Shown here: piece after piece, positions 1-9,160 of the stretch | Numbering within the stretch: position 1 is the first letter of the stretch | Layout of the letters: every line of letters starts with the position of its first letter | NCBI GenBank assembly: GCA_003574785.1 | Contig: QORU01000014.1 | Location: 124,001-188,000, forward strand | Source of the DNA: Taklimakanibacter deserti | GTDB lineage: Bacteria > Pseudomonadota > Alphaproteobacteria > Rhizobiales > Aestuariivirgaceae | Reading direction: 5' to 3' | Length of the DNA: 64,000 nucleotides | Program-made: the position numbers and the translations under genes | The notes under the pieces: generated by a model | Seen by the model: the letters and a program-made list of their open reading frames with translations, nothing else | Told to the model about the DNA's origin: nothing | The model's database searches: none

Positions 1-1224
1 AATGTTTCGCTCGCCGGCGTACCGATGATGGTGGGCGCCTCGACGCTCGAGGGTTTCGTTCCTGATCTCGACGCTACAGTGGTGCCGCGTCTCCTCGACG
101 CCGGAGCCACCATACTCGGCAAGGCGCATTGCGAGTATTTCTGCCTGTCCGGCGCCAGTCATACCAGTGCGGCGGGCCCGGTCCATAACCCGTTGCGCAT
201 GGGCTATTCAACAGGCGGCTCGTCGTCAGGGAGCGCTGCATTGGTCGCAGCCGGCGAGGTCGATATGGCCATCGGCGGAGACCAGGGAGGTTCTATTCGC
301 ATCCCGGCCGCCTTCTCGGGGATTTACGGCCTGAAGCCAACCCACGGCCTGGTTCCCTACACCGGGGTGATGCCGATCGAGTCCACCATCGATCATATCG
401 GCCCGATGACGGCGACAGTTGCCGACAATGCCTTGATGCTCGAGGCCATGGCGGGTGAGGACGGACTCGATCCCCGCCAATATGCGCCGGAGATCAAACC
501 TTACACCGAAGCGCTTGGCCGTGGAGTCAAGGGGCTTCGCATCGCCGTCGTTAAGGAAGGGTTCGGCCTGCCAAGCAGCGAAGCCGATGTCGACGCCAAG
601 GTGCGCGAGGCGGCGAAGCGCTTCGCGAAGATGGGCGCGACCGTGAGCGAAGTTTCCATTACCATGCACACTTTGGGCACTTCGATCTGGATACCCGTGG
701 CTCTTGAAGGGCTGCAGATGCAGATGATGCATGGCAACAGCATGGGCTTCAACTGGAAGGGGTTGTATTCCACCGCTCTCCTCAATGCCCATTCGGGCTG
801 GAAGAGCCGTGCCGATGATCTTTCCGACAGCCTGAAGCTTTCCATGCTGGTGGCGGAGTATTCGCTCACCCACTATCGCGGCCATTACTACGCCAAGGCG
901 CAGAATCTTGCGCGCGTGCTGCGCGACGCTTACGACGCCGTGCTGGCCGAACACGACCTCCTGCTCATGCCTACGGTTCCGATGAAGGCGACGCCGATCC
1001 CGCCGCCCGATGCTTCACTTGCATTGTATGTACAGCGTGCCCTCGAGCTTCTGCCCAACACGGCGCCATTCAACTTGACAGGTCATCCATCGATTTCGGC
1101 ACCGTGCGGCATGAGCGACGGTCTGCCGGTCGGCATGATGCTAACCGCCAGGAACTACGACGAGCCAACCCTCTATGCCGCAGCCGCCGCGTTTGAGGCG
1201 AGCGGAGATTGGAGGACGCTCTGA
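1..1224 (+). CDS. Amidase signature family enzyme, 5' end cut by window
   Basis: Amidase signature (AS) family hydrolase that would cleave a small amide, or act as a GatA-like amidase; the substrate is unknown. The open frame runs in from base 1, so the visible 407 residues lack the N-terminus. The fragment opens with NVSLAGVPM, which in this family follows the catalytic Lys, so that Lys lies just outside the window. The Gly/Ser-rich signature GGSSSGSAA is at about residues 72-80, and the nucleophile motif [11 protein letters not shown] follows with Ser near 98. It heads a co-directional group with a GST-like gene, a CoA transferase and a LysR regulator, which suggests a catabolic role. The family is clear; the reaction is not. 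Confidence 0.88.
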   Translation, partial: NVSLAGVPMMVGASTLEGFVPDLDATVVPRLLDAGATILGKAHCEYFCLSGASHTSAAGPVHNPLRMGYSTGGSSSGSAALVAAGEVDMAIGGDQGGSIRIPAAFSGIYGLKPTHGLVPYTGVMPIESTIDHIGPMTATVADNALMLEAMAGEDGLDPRQYAPEIKPYTEALGRGVKGLRIAVVKEGFGLPSSEADVDAKVREAAKRFAKMGATVSEVSITMHTLGTSIWIPVALEGLQMQMMHGNSMGFNWKGLYSTALLNAHSGWKSRADDLSDSLKLSMLVAEYSLTHYRGHYYAKAQNLARVLRDAYDAVLAEHDLLLMPTVPMKATPIPPPDASLALYVQRALELLPNTAPFNLTGHPSISAPCGMSDGLPVGMMLTARNYDEPTLYAAAAAFEASGDWRTL

Positions 1225-1358
1225 AGTCAATCGATCCTGGATCCGGCTGGAGCCGGTAGTCACCTCAACCCCCAGCAAACGCTATCCAGCCGGGACCGCA
1301 TGGTCTCTGGATCGGAGAAGCTTTGTTGAAAACGCGGATGCAATGAAAGGAAAAGACG

Positions 1359-1958
1359 ATGATACGACTTCATGATGTCGAGGTTTCAGGGAACGCCTAC
1401 AAGGTTCGGCTCCTGCTGTCGCTTCTGGGCCTCAAACACCAGATCGTTCCGATTGACTTTGCCGGAGGGCAGCACAAATCTACAGCCTTCCTGAAGCTCA
1501 ATCCGCTGGGCGAGATTCCGGTCCTCGAAGATGGCGACGTCGTGCTGCGCGATTCCCAGGCCATCTTGCTCTACCTCGCGAGAAAATACGGCTCGGAGAA
1601 ATGGCTTCCGACAGAGCCCGTCGCGCTGGCGCGAGTAGGCCAATGGCTCTCGACCGCCGCCAATGAAATACAGAATGGCGCAAGCGCCGCACGCGCCTAC
1701 GTCAAGTTCGGCTACAAGCTCGACATAGACAAGGCGCGAGACCTGTCCAATCGAGTTCTCGGCATCATGGATGAGCATCTCTCGCAGCGTGACTGGCTGG
1801 AGATGGGGCATCCGACGGTCGCCGACATCGCCTGCTATCCTTATCTCGGGCTGGTGCCTGAAGGTGGCGTCGCCCTGGATCGGTATAAATCGGTGATGCG
1901 CTGGATGGATCGAATCAAGGACCTGCCGAACTACGTGCCGATGCCCGGAATCTACTAG
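1359..1958 (+). CDS. Glutathione S-transferase family protein
   Basis: Cytosolic GST-like protein of 199 residues, a normal length for the family. The N-terminal thioredoxin-like domain (about 1-78) has the cis-Pro segment NPLGEIPVL and a DSQAI motif in place of the common ES-A/I glutathione-contact motif. The C-terminal part (about 88-195) is helical. The start at 1359 has AAAGGA placed 8 bases upstream. The stop codon is immediately followed by the GTG start of the CoA transferase gene, so the two are probably co-transcribed and translationally coupled. The role is inferred to be glutathione conjugation or isomerisation within the same catabolic route; the substrate is not evident. Confidence 0.85.
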   Translation: MIRLHDVEVSGNAYKVRLLLSLLGLKHQIVPIDFAGGQHKSTAFLKLNPLGEIPVLEDGDVVLRDSQAILLYLARKYGSEKWLPTEPVALARVGQWLSTAANEIQNGASAARAYVKFGYKLDIDKARDLSNRVLGIMDEHLSQRDWLEMGHPTVADIACYPYLGLVPEGGVALDRYKSVMRWMDRIKDLPNYVPMPGIY

Positions 1959-3155
1959 GTGGCCTCGATGCAAACCAGCGTTTCACCACCTCTGCGCGGC
2001 GTCACCGTCCTCGATCTCTCGCGCGTCCTGGCCGGCCCATACTGCACGATGCTTCTGGCTGAGCTCGGCGCGCGCGTGATCAAGGTGGAGCAGCCGGGAA
2101 CGGGCGATGACGCCCGGGCCTATGGTCCTTTTGTCAAGGGCAAGTCGGCCTACTTCACATCGATCAATCGCGGAAAGGAATCGATTGCGCTTGATCTCAA
2201 GGACCCGGCGGACGCCGCCGTGCTTGCTTTGCTGATAGGCAAAGTCGATGTGCTGGTAGAGAATTTCCGCCCCGGCACAATGGAAAAACTGGGTTTCGGG
2301 GTCGAACGCATCCGCGATCTCAATCCGGCAATCGTCTATGCCAGTGCGTCCGGCTTTGGTCAGACCGGACCGCACTCCCCGCGACCCGCCTATGACATGG
2401 TCGTTCAGGGCCTGAGCGGTATGATGAGCGTCACGGGCCATCCGAATGGCGAGCCGGCGCGGGTCGGTGTCTCTATTGGTGACCTTGGCGCCGGGCTTTA
2501 TACGGCTATCGCCATCAATGCGGCGCTCTACCGTCGGGCACGAACGGGTGAGGGCGCGCGTATCGATGTGGCGATGTTCGACTGCCAAGTCGCTCTGCTT
2601 GAAAACGCCGTAGTTCGCTATCTAACGACCTCTGAGATTCCCCATGCGCTCGGTTCCCGCCATTCCTCGATCGCTCCGTTCCAGTCATTTCGCGCTGGTG
2701 ACGGACAGCTCATCATCGCGGCCGGCAATGACGACCTTTTCGTCAAATTGTGCGATGTAATGGAAGTCAGCCACCTATCCGGCGACCCGCGGTTTGCGAC
2801 CAATGCACTGCGATGTCAGCATGTGGCGGAATTGCAATGTACCATGGAGGCTGTGCTGGGCCGCCATCCGGTATCCCGGTGGCTGGAACGGCTCGACAAG
2901 GCGGGAATCCCGGCAGGGCCGATCAACCGGATCGACGCCGTGCTCGACCATCCGCAGATCAGCGCGCGTAACATGCTGGTAACCGTCGATGACTCGCGGA
3001 TGGGGCCGATACGAGTGGTCGGCAATCCAATCAAGTTCGATGGTGTCGTCGATCCGCCGACGCGAACTGCGGCGCCCGAGATCGACCAGCACCGTGAGGC
3101 AGTGCTGCGCGAATTTGGCGTCCTTGGTCGAGAGCTTTTAACCGCGGCCACGTAG
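1959..3155 (+). CDS. CaiB/BaiF family (family III) CoA transferase
   Basis: Family III acyl-CoA transferase of 398 residues, moving CoA between carboxylic acids. The N-terminus GVTVLDLSRVLAGPYCTMLL and the segment NRGKESIALDLKDP are typical of CaiB/BaiF proteins. The PAYDMVVQG segment supplies the conserved Asp that forms the acyl-aspartyl intermediate. The start is GTG at 1959, directly after the GST stop; an ATG at 1968 is an alternative. It probably activates an organic acid released by the upstream amidase, but the acid cannot be named from sequence. Confidence 0.9.
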   Translation: MASMQTSVSPPLRGVTVLDLSRVLAGPYCTMLLAELGARVIKVEQPGTGDDARAYGPFVKGKSAYFTSINRGKESIALDLKDPADAAVLALLIGKVDVLVENFRPGTMEKLGFGVERIRDLNPAIVYASASGFGQTGPHSPRPAYDMVVQGLSGMMSVTGHPNGEPARVGVSIGDLGAGLYTAIAINAALYRRARTGEGARIDVAMFDCQVALLENAVVRYLTTSEIPHALGSRHSSIAPFQSFRAGDGQLIIAAGNDDLFVKLCDVMEVSHLSGDPRFATNALRCQHVAELQCTMEAVLGRHPVSRWLERLDKAGIPAGPINRIDAVLDHPQISARNMLVTVDDSRMGPIRVVGNPIKFDGVVDPPTRTAAPEIDQHREAVLREFGVLGRELLTAAT

Positions 3156-3170
3156 GATGGATAGCAAGAA

Positions 3171-4157
3171 ATGATGGGTCGATTGGAGGAACTCGAGGTT
3201 TTTGCAGCGATCGCTGACTTGGGTAGTCTGATCGGAGCCGCGCGGCGGACACGCCGATCGGCGCCTGCGGTTACACGAATCCTGCGTGACCTGGAGACCC
3301 GTCTGGGCGTTAGGCTGGTCGAGCGGACGACGCGTAGTCTCGGATTGACAGATGCGGGCTCACGCCTGGCCGAGAATGTCAGGAGGTTGCTATGCGATCT
3401 TCGTCACGCTGAAGCAGAGGCGTCCGGCGAGGCTCTGGTTCCGCGCGGTTGCTTGCGGATTTCAGCGCCACTTGTCTTTGGCAGGCGCCACGTTGCGCCA
3501 TTACTGATGAAATTCCTTGATGACTTTCCTGAAGTAACTGCCGAGCTTTCTCTTGCCGACCGTATCGTCGATCTCGTGGAGGATGGGTTCGATCTGGCTC
3601 TGCGTATTGGCGATCTCGATGTTTCCTCATACATACGGCGAAAAGTCGGAAGCGTGCGCATGGTTCTGGTTGGAAGTCCTTCTTACCTCGAACGGAGGGG
3701 GCGACCCATAGCTCCCGACGATCTCGCCGATCACCATTTTGTCATCTTTTCGCGCGGGCGGACTCGACCCGAGGTCCAACTTCAAGATCGCGATGTGATC
3801 ATCACACAGCCGCTTGTTGGTCGTTTTCATGTTGACCAGGCAGAGGCGGCGATTGCCGCGGCCGTCGAGGGAAAAGGACTCTTGGCGACTTTGTCCTACC
3901 AGGTGACAGAGCATGTCGCGGCGGGCCGGCTTGTGCGGTTGCTCGAAGCGTATGAACCACCTCCGCTCCCTGTGCAATTCGTGTTTCCGACGGCACGTTT
4001 GATGACACCAAAAGTCAGGGCGTTTCTTAATTTCGCCGTGCCCAAGCTTTCCGCCTTGGACGATGTTCAAGACTGTGGCTCGCAAGGTCTACTCAAGCCG
4101 TCAACGCCGAGTACCACTTCCCCGATCAATCGCCGTCCTGCTCGCGGAGGTGATTGA
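3171..4157 (+). CDS. LysR family transcriptional regulator
   Basis: LysR-type regulator of 328 residues, slightly longer than the usual 300. The N-terminal winged helix-turn-helix covers about residues 1-65, with SLIGAARRTRRSAPAVTRI and the LERTT-like stretch LVERTTR. The rest is the periplasmic-binding-protein-like effector domain. It follows the CoA transferase by 15 bases on the same strand, so it may control the amidase-GST-CoA transferase group and itself. Two ATG codons stand in tandem at 3171. Its last 32 bases overlap the 3' end of the convergent SnoaL-like gene; the extra C-terminal tail (SQGLLKPSTPSTTSP) looks unstructured. Confidence 0.88.
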   Translation: MMGRLEELEVFAAIADLGSLIGAARRTRRSAPAVTRILRDLETRLGVRLVERTTRSLGLTDAGSRLAENVRRLLCDLRHAEAEASGEALVPRGCLRISAPLVFGRRHVAPLLMKFLDDFPEVTAELSLADRIVDLVEDGFDLALRIGDLDVSSYIRRKVGSVRMVLVGSPSYLERRGRPIAPDDLADHHFVIFSRGRTRPEVQLQDRDVIITQPLVGRFHVDQAEAAIAAAVEGKGLLATLSYQVTEHVAAGRLVRLLEAYEPPPLPVQFVFPTARLMTPKVRAFLNFAVPKLSALDDVQDCGSQGLLKPSTPSTTSPINRRPARGGD

Positions 4158-4548
4158 AGAGTTCGAGTGCGCTGCGCTCGACCCAGCATTCAGCCAGGCG
4201 CTCCTTTTCAACCCGCCAGATTGCGATACCGGTGAACGCGATAGGTCGGTGATTAGCCGACAAGCCGAACATGCCGTTGTTGTATCCCCGCGTGATCCAG
4301 CGCGAAACTACGCGGGTTCCCGTAGCGTTGGTGATGAGCTCAAGGTGCTCATTCGTTGCGTCGCTCACAAGCCTCTGCATATCGGCAACCCATGCCTTGA
4401 ACGCGTCCCGGCCTTCGACGACTTTGCCGGCGGTGGTAATTCGATAGTCGGGCGCCATCAGTTCGTCGATCGCCGTAAGATCGTGGGGAGGAGTCCAGAC
4501 CCTTCTGAAAAACTCTCGAGCGAGATGTTCAGCGTTAGCAGCACTCAT
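4126..4548 (-). CDS. SnoaL-like / ester cyclase family protein
   Basis: Small 140-residue protein of the NTF2-like SnoaL superfamily. Typical features are the start AEHLAREFFRRVW, the YRITTAGKVVEGRDAF stretch and the middle part VSRWITRGYNNGMFG, ending in a strand-rich AIWRVEKERLAECWVE segment. Members are cone-shaped alpha+beta barrels that include polyketide cyclases, isomerases and many proteins of unknown role, so only the fold is supported. It converges on the LysR gene with a 32-base overlap and has no co-directional neighbour. Confidence 0.75.
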   Translation of the reverse strand: MSAANAEHLAREFFRRVWTPPHDLTAIDELMAPDYRITTAGKVVEGRDAFKAWVADMQRLVSDATNEHLELITNATGTRVVSRWITRGYNNGMFGLSANHRPIAFTGIAIWRVEKERLAECWVERSALELFNHLREQDGD

Positions 4549-5149
4549 CGTTCGTACGTCTCATTCTGTATTAGATTGACATTTCCGAATCTATTTCTTT
4601 TCCCACCATGCGGCAAATGAATGTTTGTGAACGGTGCAATAAGCATTCGTAATGGCCTAAACTTTGGGAAATCTAGACATCGCTTTCCTTTGCATCGTCG
4701 ACGCGGGCAACCTGATGGTTACAGGCGTCATGAGGCAGCAACCATCGCCATCCGCGGTTCTAAATCGTGCAAAGCTTTCGGCGATAAATGGCGACTTGCG
4801 ACGGAATCCGCAGAAGCGCAAAAGATCCTATGTTGACTGGCTTTCGTATTGTGGATTTCGATAACAGTCCGGGGAATCAAAGAAGCCGCAGTCGTTGTTT
4901 GCGCTACGTATGTAGTCGCAGAAGATCGGGCTTGTTTCTGATTGTAATTTTGCGCGGATGGCCTTGGATCAAAGTAGAATAGTGTCGGGTAACGGCGAAA
5001 TGCTCATTCTGCCATAAGTGCCAATCCAGTTGCGGATTGGAGCAACAATTGTTGTGACCATAGATCAGCCTTCCCGCCAATTCCGCCTTTTCCAATTGAG
5101 AGGATGGAGCAGGCGGGTTAAAACGCTTTGCATGTTAGGAAGAATTGAG
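4549..5149. other. Gene-poor 600-base intergenic stretch
   Basis: This stretch is richer in A+T than its surroundings, and none of its short open frames resembles a known family or has a convincing ribosome binding site. It holds a hairpin with 7-base arms CCAATCC (5021-5027) and GGATTGG (5034-5040), closely followed by the perfect palindrome CAACAATTGTTG at 5043-5054, about 95 bases before dusA. It may contain the promoters of the flanking SnoaL-like and dusA genes or remnants of lost genes; nothing more can be supported. Confidence 0.5.
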
Positions 5150-6160
5150 ATGGAAGCGAAGACGCCGCTTCCCGGGCACCGGTTTTCCGTGGCCCCCATG
5201 ATGGACTGGAGCGACCGGCATTGCCGGTTCTTCCATCGCCAGATGACGAAGCGCGCTCTGCTTTATACGGAGATGGTGACGGTGCAGGCGATCCGTCATG
5301 GCGACCGCGAGCGCCTGATCGGCTTCGACCCCCGAGAGCAGCCCGTCGCCTTGCAGATCGGCGGCAGCGATCCGAAGCTCCTTGCCGAGGCCGCCCGCTG
5401 GGGCGAGGATTTCGGCTACGCGGAGATCAATCTCAATGTCGGCTGCCCGTCGGACCGCGTGCAGGAAGGCCGCTTCGGCGCCTGCCTCATGGCCGAGCCC
5501 GATCTCGTCGCCGAAGGGGTCGCGGCGATGCGCAGTGCCGTCGCCGTCCCGGTCACGGTCAAATGCCGCATCGGCATCGACGACCAGGACGAGGATGAGG
5601 ATCTCGACCGCTTCATCCGCAAGGTGGCTGAGACAGGATGCTCGACCTTCATCATCCATGCCCGCAAGGCCTGGCTCGAGGGCCTCTCGCCCAAGGAGAA
5701 CCGCGAGATCCCGCCGCTCAATTATGAGCGCGTCTATCGCATCAAAGAGGCCCATCCCGAGCTCACCGTCGTCGTCAATGGCGGCATCGGCTCGCTCGCC
5801 GAAGCGAGCACGCATCTCGCTCATGTCGACGGCGTGATGCTGGGCCGCGCCGCCTATCACACGCCCTGGATCCTCTGCGACGTCGATCGTCTCATTTTCG
5901 GCGACGCCCCCGCCGTCCTGAGCCGCGCCGATGTTGTTGCGCGCATGAAACCCTATATCGCGTCCGAGCTCGAAAAGGCGCCCGGGCTTGCGCGCATCAC
6001 CCGGCACATGCTGGGGCTGTTCCACGGCGAGCCGGGCGGCCGCGCCTGGCGCCGGATCATTTCCGAGAATTCCCATCGCCCGGGCGCCGGCGCCGATCTC
6101 CTGGACGTAGCGCTCGCCGCCGTGGCGGAGCAGGTGAACCGGTTGCAAGCGGCGGAATGA
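5150..6160 (+). CDS. dusA: tRNA-dihydrouridine synthase A
   Basis: FMN-dependent enzyme that reduces uridines in the tRNA D-loop with NADPH. The 336-residue product has the DusA-type start FSVAPMMDWSDRHCR, the catalytic cysteine in NLNVGCPSDRVQ, and the FMN/TIM-barrel strand VNGGIGSLAEA. The phosphate-binding region reads GVMLGRAAYHTPWIL. The frame is open further upstream (to 5018), but the ATG at 5150 is preferred because AGGA stands 9 bases before it and homology starts there. It stands alone between two intergenic regions. Confidence 0.93.
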   Translation: MEAKTPLPGHRFSVAPMMDWSDRHCRFFHRQMTKRALLYTEMVTVQAIRHGDRERLIGFDPREQPVALQIGGSDPKLLAEAARWGEDFGYAEINLNVGCPSDRVQEGRFGACLMAEPDLVAEGVAAMRSAVAVPVTVKCRIGIDDQDEDEDLDRFIRKVAETGCSTFIIHARKAWLEGLSPKENREIPPLNYERVYRIKEAHPELTVVVNGGIGSLAEASTHLAHVDGVMLGRAAYHTPWILCDVDRLIFGDAPAVLSRADVVARMKPYIASELEKAPGLARITRHMLGLFHGEPGGRAWRRIISENSHRPGAGADLLDVALAAVAEQVNRLQAAE

Positions 6161-6242
6161 TCTTAAGGGTCGCGCTTACTTGCCACACGGCCCGGATTTG
6201 GTGTTAATGGATCCAAGACGGCTGATTGACTGGGCCAGCGGC

Positions 6243-7376
6243 ATGAAACGGCGCTTTTCCCGCGGTGCTTTTCTCGGGCTTTCGCTCTTTGCGGCGCCCG
6301 CACTCGCTGGCTCGGCATGGGCGCAGGCGGCGCCTGAGGATTGTGAGAGCATATCCGGAGTGAACGAGCCCTCGCGGACCGAAGTGGGCGGCTGCCTAAA
6401 GCCCATCATCGACTATCATGCGCTGATCGCTGTTTCCGATGCGGTGCGCAGAGTGGTTGCGGGAAGGCTGGCCGGGGGCAGTGACGAGGAGGTCGAACCC
6501 GCCGGTCTCGCTTTGGACAGCCCTGAGGAGATTGCCGCACGCCTGGCGGGAAACGGCGCCATCGTCGTCGAGCCCGTGGCCGACATTCCCGCCACGATGG
6601 TGACGGAGCAGAGGCGGTGGAACGCCTGGGTCGACGGCAAATACAGCTGGATCAAGGGCAAGAGCGAGGTCGACCACAGCAAGGGCCCGCTCACCAATGT
6701 CATGGCCGGCATCGACTACCGGCTGATGAGCAATGTCGTCCTGGGCGTCCTGGGCACCTATGAGGATTCACGCCTCGAAACCCAAGGCGTTTCTCCGATC
6801 GAGCAGAAGACGGAAGGCTATGGCGGCGGTGCCTATATCGGCATCACGGTCACGCCCAACATCATCTTCAGCGGCATGGCCACCTATGCGGCGATCGAGA
6901 CCGAGCTCGGCGGCGCCAGCGACGGCGACACCGATTCGGACCGGGTTCAGCTTTCCGGCGCCTTCACCGGCTACTGGTATTTCGGCACCACGCGTCTTTC
7001 CCCCTCGCTCACCCTCGCCTGGTCCAAGGAATGGCAGGATGAATATTCCGACGGCCTGACCCCGGAGCAACGGTTCGAAACCGGCGTTCTCTCGCCCGGA
7101 GCGGTGCTCGGCCACACTATTGCGCTGACGGATACGATGTCGGTCGAGCCATGGGTCGGCGCCTACTTCGACTACACGTTCATCAATGACACCGACACCG
7201 ATGGCGCCGTGGACGACAATTCATACGGCGAGCAGGAGGACGTGCGCCTGCAGCTCGGGCTCAATCTCAATCTCGCCAGCAACGTTCAGCTGGCGCTCAC
7301 GGGCGAGACATCGGGCCTCCTTCTCGATGAGACCGATACCTATGCCGGCGAAGCCAACCTCGCGATCCAGTTCTAG
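6243..7376 (+). CDS. Outer membrane beta-barrel (autotransporter-like) protein
   Basis: Exported 377-residue protein. The chosen ATG gives a classical signal peptide (MKRRFSRG, then a hydrophobic stretch, cleavage after AWA); an in-frame ATG at 6207 would add 12 residues. After a short N-terminal part, residues from about 115 onward show alternating amphipathic strands with aromatic girdles (YSWIKGKS, GGGAYIGITVTPNIIFSG, GYWYFGTTRLSPSLTLAWSK), and the chain ends in aromatic Phe (LAIQF), as in outer-membrane barrels. It resembles the C-terminal barrel domain of autotransporters without a large passenger. The next gene starts on the base after its stop, implying a functional pair. Confidence 0.75.
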   Translation: MKRRFSRGAFLGLSLFAAPALAGSAWAQAAPEDCESISGVNEPSRTEVGGCLKPIIDYHALIAVSDAVRRVVAGRLAGGSDEEVEPAGLALDSPEEIAARLAGNGAIVVEPVADIPATMVTEQRRWNAWVDGKYSWIKGKSEVDHSKGPLTNVMAGIDYRLMSNVVLGVLGTYEDSRLETQGVSPIEQKTEGYGGGAYIGITVTPNIIFSGMATYAAIETELGGASDGDTDSDRVQLSGAFTGYWYFGTTRLSPSLTLAWSKEWQDEYSDGLTPEQRFETGVLSPGAVLGHTIALTDTMSVEPWVGAYFDYTFINDTDTDGAVDDNSYGEQEDVRLQLGLNLNLASNVQLALTGETSGLLLDETDTYAGEANLAIQF

Positions 7377-8429
7377 ATGAAACAGCTCTTCGCCGCGGCA
7401 CTCCTGCTGGGCGGGCTCGCTTCGCAGCCTTCGGCGGCGGAGATAGGCTGCGATCCGCCGACCAGCATGATCTGCACCGATGCGCAATTGCGCGCCTTGA
7501 AGGACGATCTCGACGCGCGCGCCGATCTCATCGCCGAAGCGCCGATGCATCAGGCTTTCCGCAGCGAGCTCGAAGCGGCGAATACCGAATGGGAGGCGGC
7601 GATCGATGATTGCGCCGCCGCCGCCAATGCCGCTTTCTGCTACCGTCGGCGCCTCGAGCAGCGCATCGCCGTGCTCGACCTCCTGAAGCGGCTGTTCGCC
7701 GGCCCGCATCTGCCGGTGAGTGCCGTGAAAGCCTGCACCGCGCGCGGTGAACCCGCGAGCGCCTGCTATGAGGGCCTGTTCGCGGCGGCCGACACCGTCT
7801 ATGCGATTGCGGCGCGCGCCTTCGAGACATCGCTCGCCGCCGTCAACATCCAGACGCCCACCGCTCCCGATGCCGCCAGCGAGGCGTCTTCCGCCGAGGA
7901 GGCGTTCAGAACCTGGCGCACTGCCGAATGCAAGGCGCTGAGCCAGAGCCCGATGATCGAGCAGGGCGAGGCGGGCGGACTCCTGGCTTGCCAGATTCAA
8001 TTGACCTGGAAAGAACTCGCGACCCTGGCGGAATTGTTGGGCCGCAAGCCCCATTGGTCGGAGCGCGTCCTCGCTTATGCGCCGCGCTTCCGCGCCTGCT
8101 TCGACCGCGGCCGCGACGAGGATGTCGATCTGCGCATCATCGATGTGTTTTCGGGCGATGCGGGCGAGATCATCCGTCTGATGGGATCGCGCGGGCGCTA
8201 TGATTGTTCGGCAGTCGAGGCCACCGTTTCATCCTTCCTGCCGGCGCAAAGCCGTTCAGCCCGGCCGGGCGAGGCCGAGGCGATCTTCGTTCCGGTCCAG
8301 GGATCACGCCCGCCCGAGGCGGTGCTGGCGGCACCCGGCGGCAGGAAAGCCGATTGCTATGAGACGCAGGCCATCATTGCCGCAGAAGCCAGGCTTTCGG
8401 GTTGGATTGCTGTCTCGCATTGTGATTAG
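7377..8429 (+). CDS. Secreted Cys-rich protein with LprI-like (DUF1311) features
   Basis: Hypothetical 350-residue exported protein. The signal peptide MKQLFAAALLLGGLASQPSAA is evident. Several blocks look like the LprI/DUF1311 pattern, with spaced cysteines around W-R-x-x-x-C segments (FRTWRTAECKALSQ, GGLLACQIQLTWKELATL, CDPPTSMICTDAQLRAL). These domains occur in periplasmic or lipoprotein-like proteins, some of which are lysozyme inhibitors; inhibition is not shown here. Its ATG directly abuts the stop of the upstream barrel gene, so the two are co-transcribed. The C-terminal 80 residues match nothing I recognise. Confidence 0.65.
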   Translation: MKQLFAAALLLGGLASQPSAAEIGCDPPTSMICTDAQLRALKDDLDARADLIAEAPMHQAFRSELEAANTEWEAAIDDCAAAANAAFCYRRRLEQRIAVLDLLKRLFAGPHLPVSAVKACTARGEPASACYEGLFAAADTVYAIAARAFETSLAAVNIQTPTAPDAASEASSAEEAFRTWRTAECKALSQSPMIEQGEAGGLLACQIQLTWKELATLAELLGRKPHWSERVLAYAPRFRACFDRGRDEDVDLRIIDVFSGDAGEIIRLMGSRGRYDCSAVEATVSSFLPAQSRSARPGEAEAIFVPVQGSRPPEAVLAAPGGRKADCYETQAIIAAEARLSGWIAVSHCD

Positions 8430-8457
8430 GCGCCTCTTGGGCATGCCTAGAATGATC

Positions 8458-8480
8458 GGGCAAAGTGCGAGACTTTGCCC
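8458..8480. terminator. Bidirectional terminator-like hairpin between convergent genes
   Basis: A perfect 9-base stem, GGGCAAAGT pairing with ACTTTGCCC around a 5-base loop, lies between the end of the LprI-like gene (8429, plus) and the end of the cold-shock gene (8498, minus). The position is right for terminating both. Neither strand has a clear T-run, so it may act with Rho or only protect 3' ends. Confidence 0.55.
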
Positions 8481-8497
8481 ATCAGTTCGATCGGTAC

Positions 8498-8707
8498 TTA
8501 AAGCGGCTTGAGATTGACGGCGGAGCTTTTGCCCCGCTTGGGATCCTGTTGCAGCTCGAAGGAAATCTTCTGGCCCTCATTGAGCCCGGTCAAACCCGAG
8601 CGCTGCACTGCCGAAATATGTACAAATACGTCAGCCCCCCCACTCTCCGGCTGGATAAAGCCGAAGCCCTTGGTGGTGTTGAACCATTTAACCGTGCCAA
8701 CCGGCAT
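8498..8707 (-). CDS. Cold-shock domain protein (CspA family)
   Basis: A 69-residue single-domain OB-fold protein that binds single-stranded RNA or DNA. Both nucleic-acid motifs are present: RNP1 as KGFGFIQ and RNP2 as VFVHISA, after the typical start [16 protein letters not shown] strong Shine-Dalgarno (GGAGGAC, 6 bases from ATG) and an untranslated leader of about 100 bases precede it. A TTGACA hexamer at 8838-8833 on the minus strand could be the -35 box, although no good -10 follows it. A long leader is common for cold-shock genes and may mediate temperature control. Confidence 0.93.
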   Translation of the reverse strand: MPVGTVKWFNTTKGFGFIQPESGGADVFVHISAVQRSGLTGLNEGQKISFELQQDPKRGKSSAVNLKPL

Positions 8708-8834
8708 ATTCGTCCTCCACTCCTCGACAGCCTCCCTAGGCTGCGACCGCGTTAAGATAAGGAAATTTTTGAACAGTGCAACTTGATACTATTTAAGGCT
8801 GCCGGGCATATGATTTTGACCCGGATTGGTATTG

Positions 8835-9107
8835 TCAAAGGCCGAGCCGGCCGCGCCGGCCGCCTTTGCGGCGCTTGCGCAGTGTGAGGGTCGAGACCCG
8901 TTCCGGCAAAGCCGATATGATCTCGCGCCTTTCGGCCGGCGTCAGGCCGAGCCAGCTGCCGATTTCGCCCCGCGTCCGGCCGCAGCCCACGCAAAATCCG
9001 GTGTCCGGATCGATCACGCAGACCTTGATGCAGGGTGTTTCGATTTCTTGCGACGTGAGCGCATTCATGTTCGGCAGGATAGGCTTGTCTGGGGGTGCAG
9101 CAGGCAT
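8835..9107 (-). CDS. DUF1289 domain-containing protein
   Basis: Small 90-residue protein with the DUF1289 core [16 protein letters not shown] followed by [13 protein letters not shown]. Four cysteines in two CxxxC/CxxC-like pairs suggest a metal or Fe-S site, although the family has no proven role. The C-terminus is strongly basic ([15 protein letters not shown]). Homology begins at SQEIETPC, so an internal ATG 13 codons downstream (MNALTSQ) could be the true start. It stands 53 bases after the protease gene on the same strand. Confidence 0.85.
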   Translation of the reverse strand: MPAAPPDKPILPNMNALTSQEIETPCIKVCVIDPDTGFCVGCGRTRGEIGSWLGLTPAERREIISALPERVSTLTLRKRRKGGRRGRLGL

Positions 9108-9160
9108 GGAAACGGCATCGTTGTGCTGGAAAACGCCATGCGCCGCAATGCTTTTCAGCC

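Noticed and set aside
4621..4982. Short plus-strand frames in the 4.6-5.0 kb gap
   Set aside because: No ribosome binding sites, homology or typical codon use; they overlap one another in different frames.
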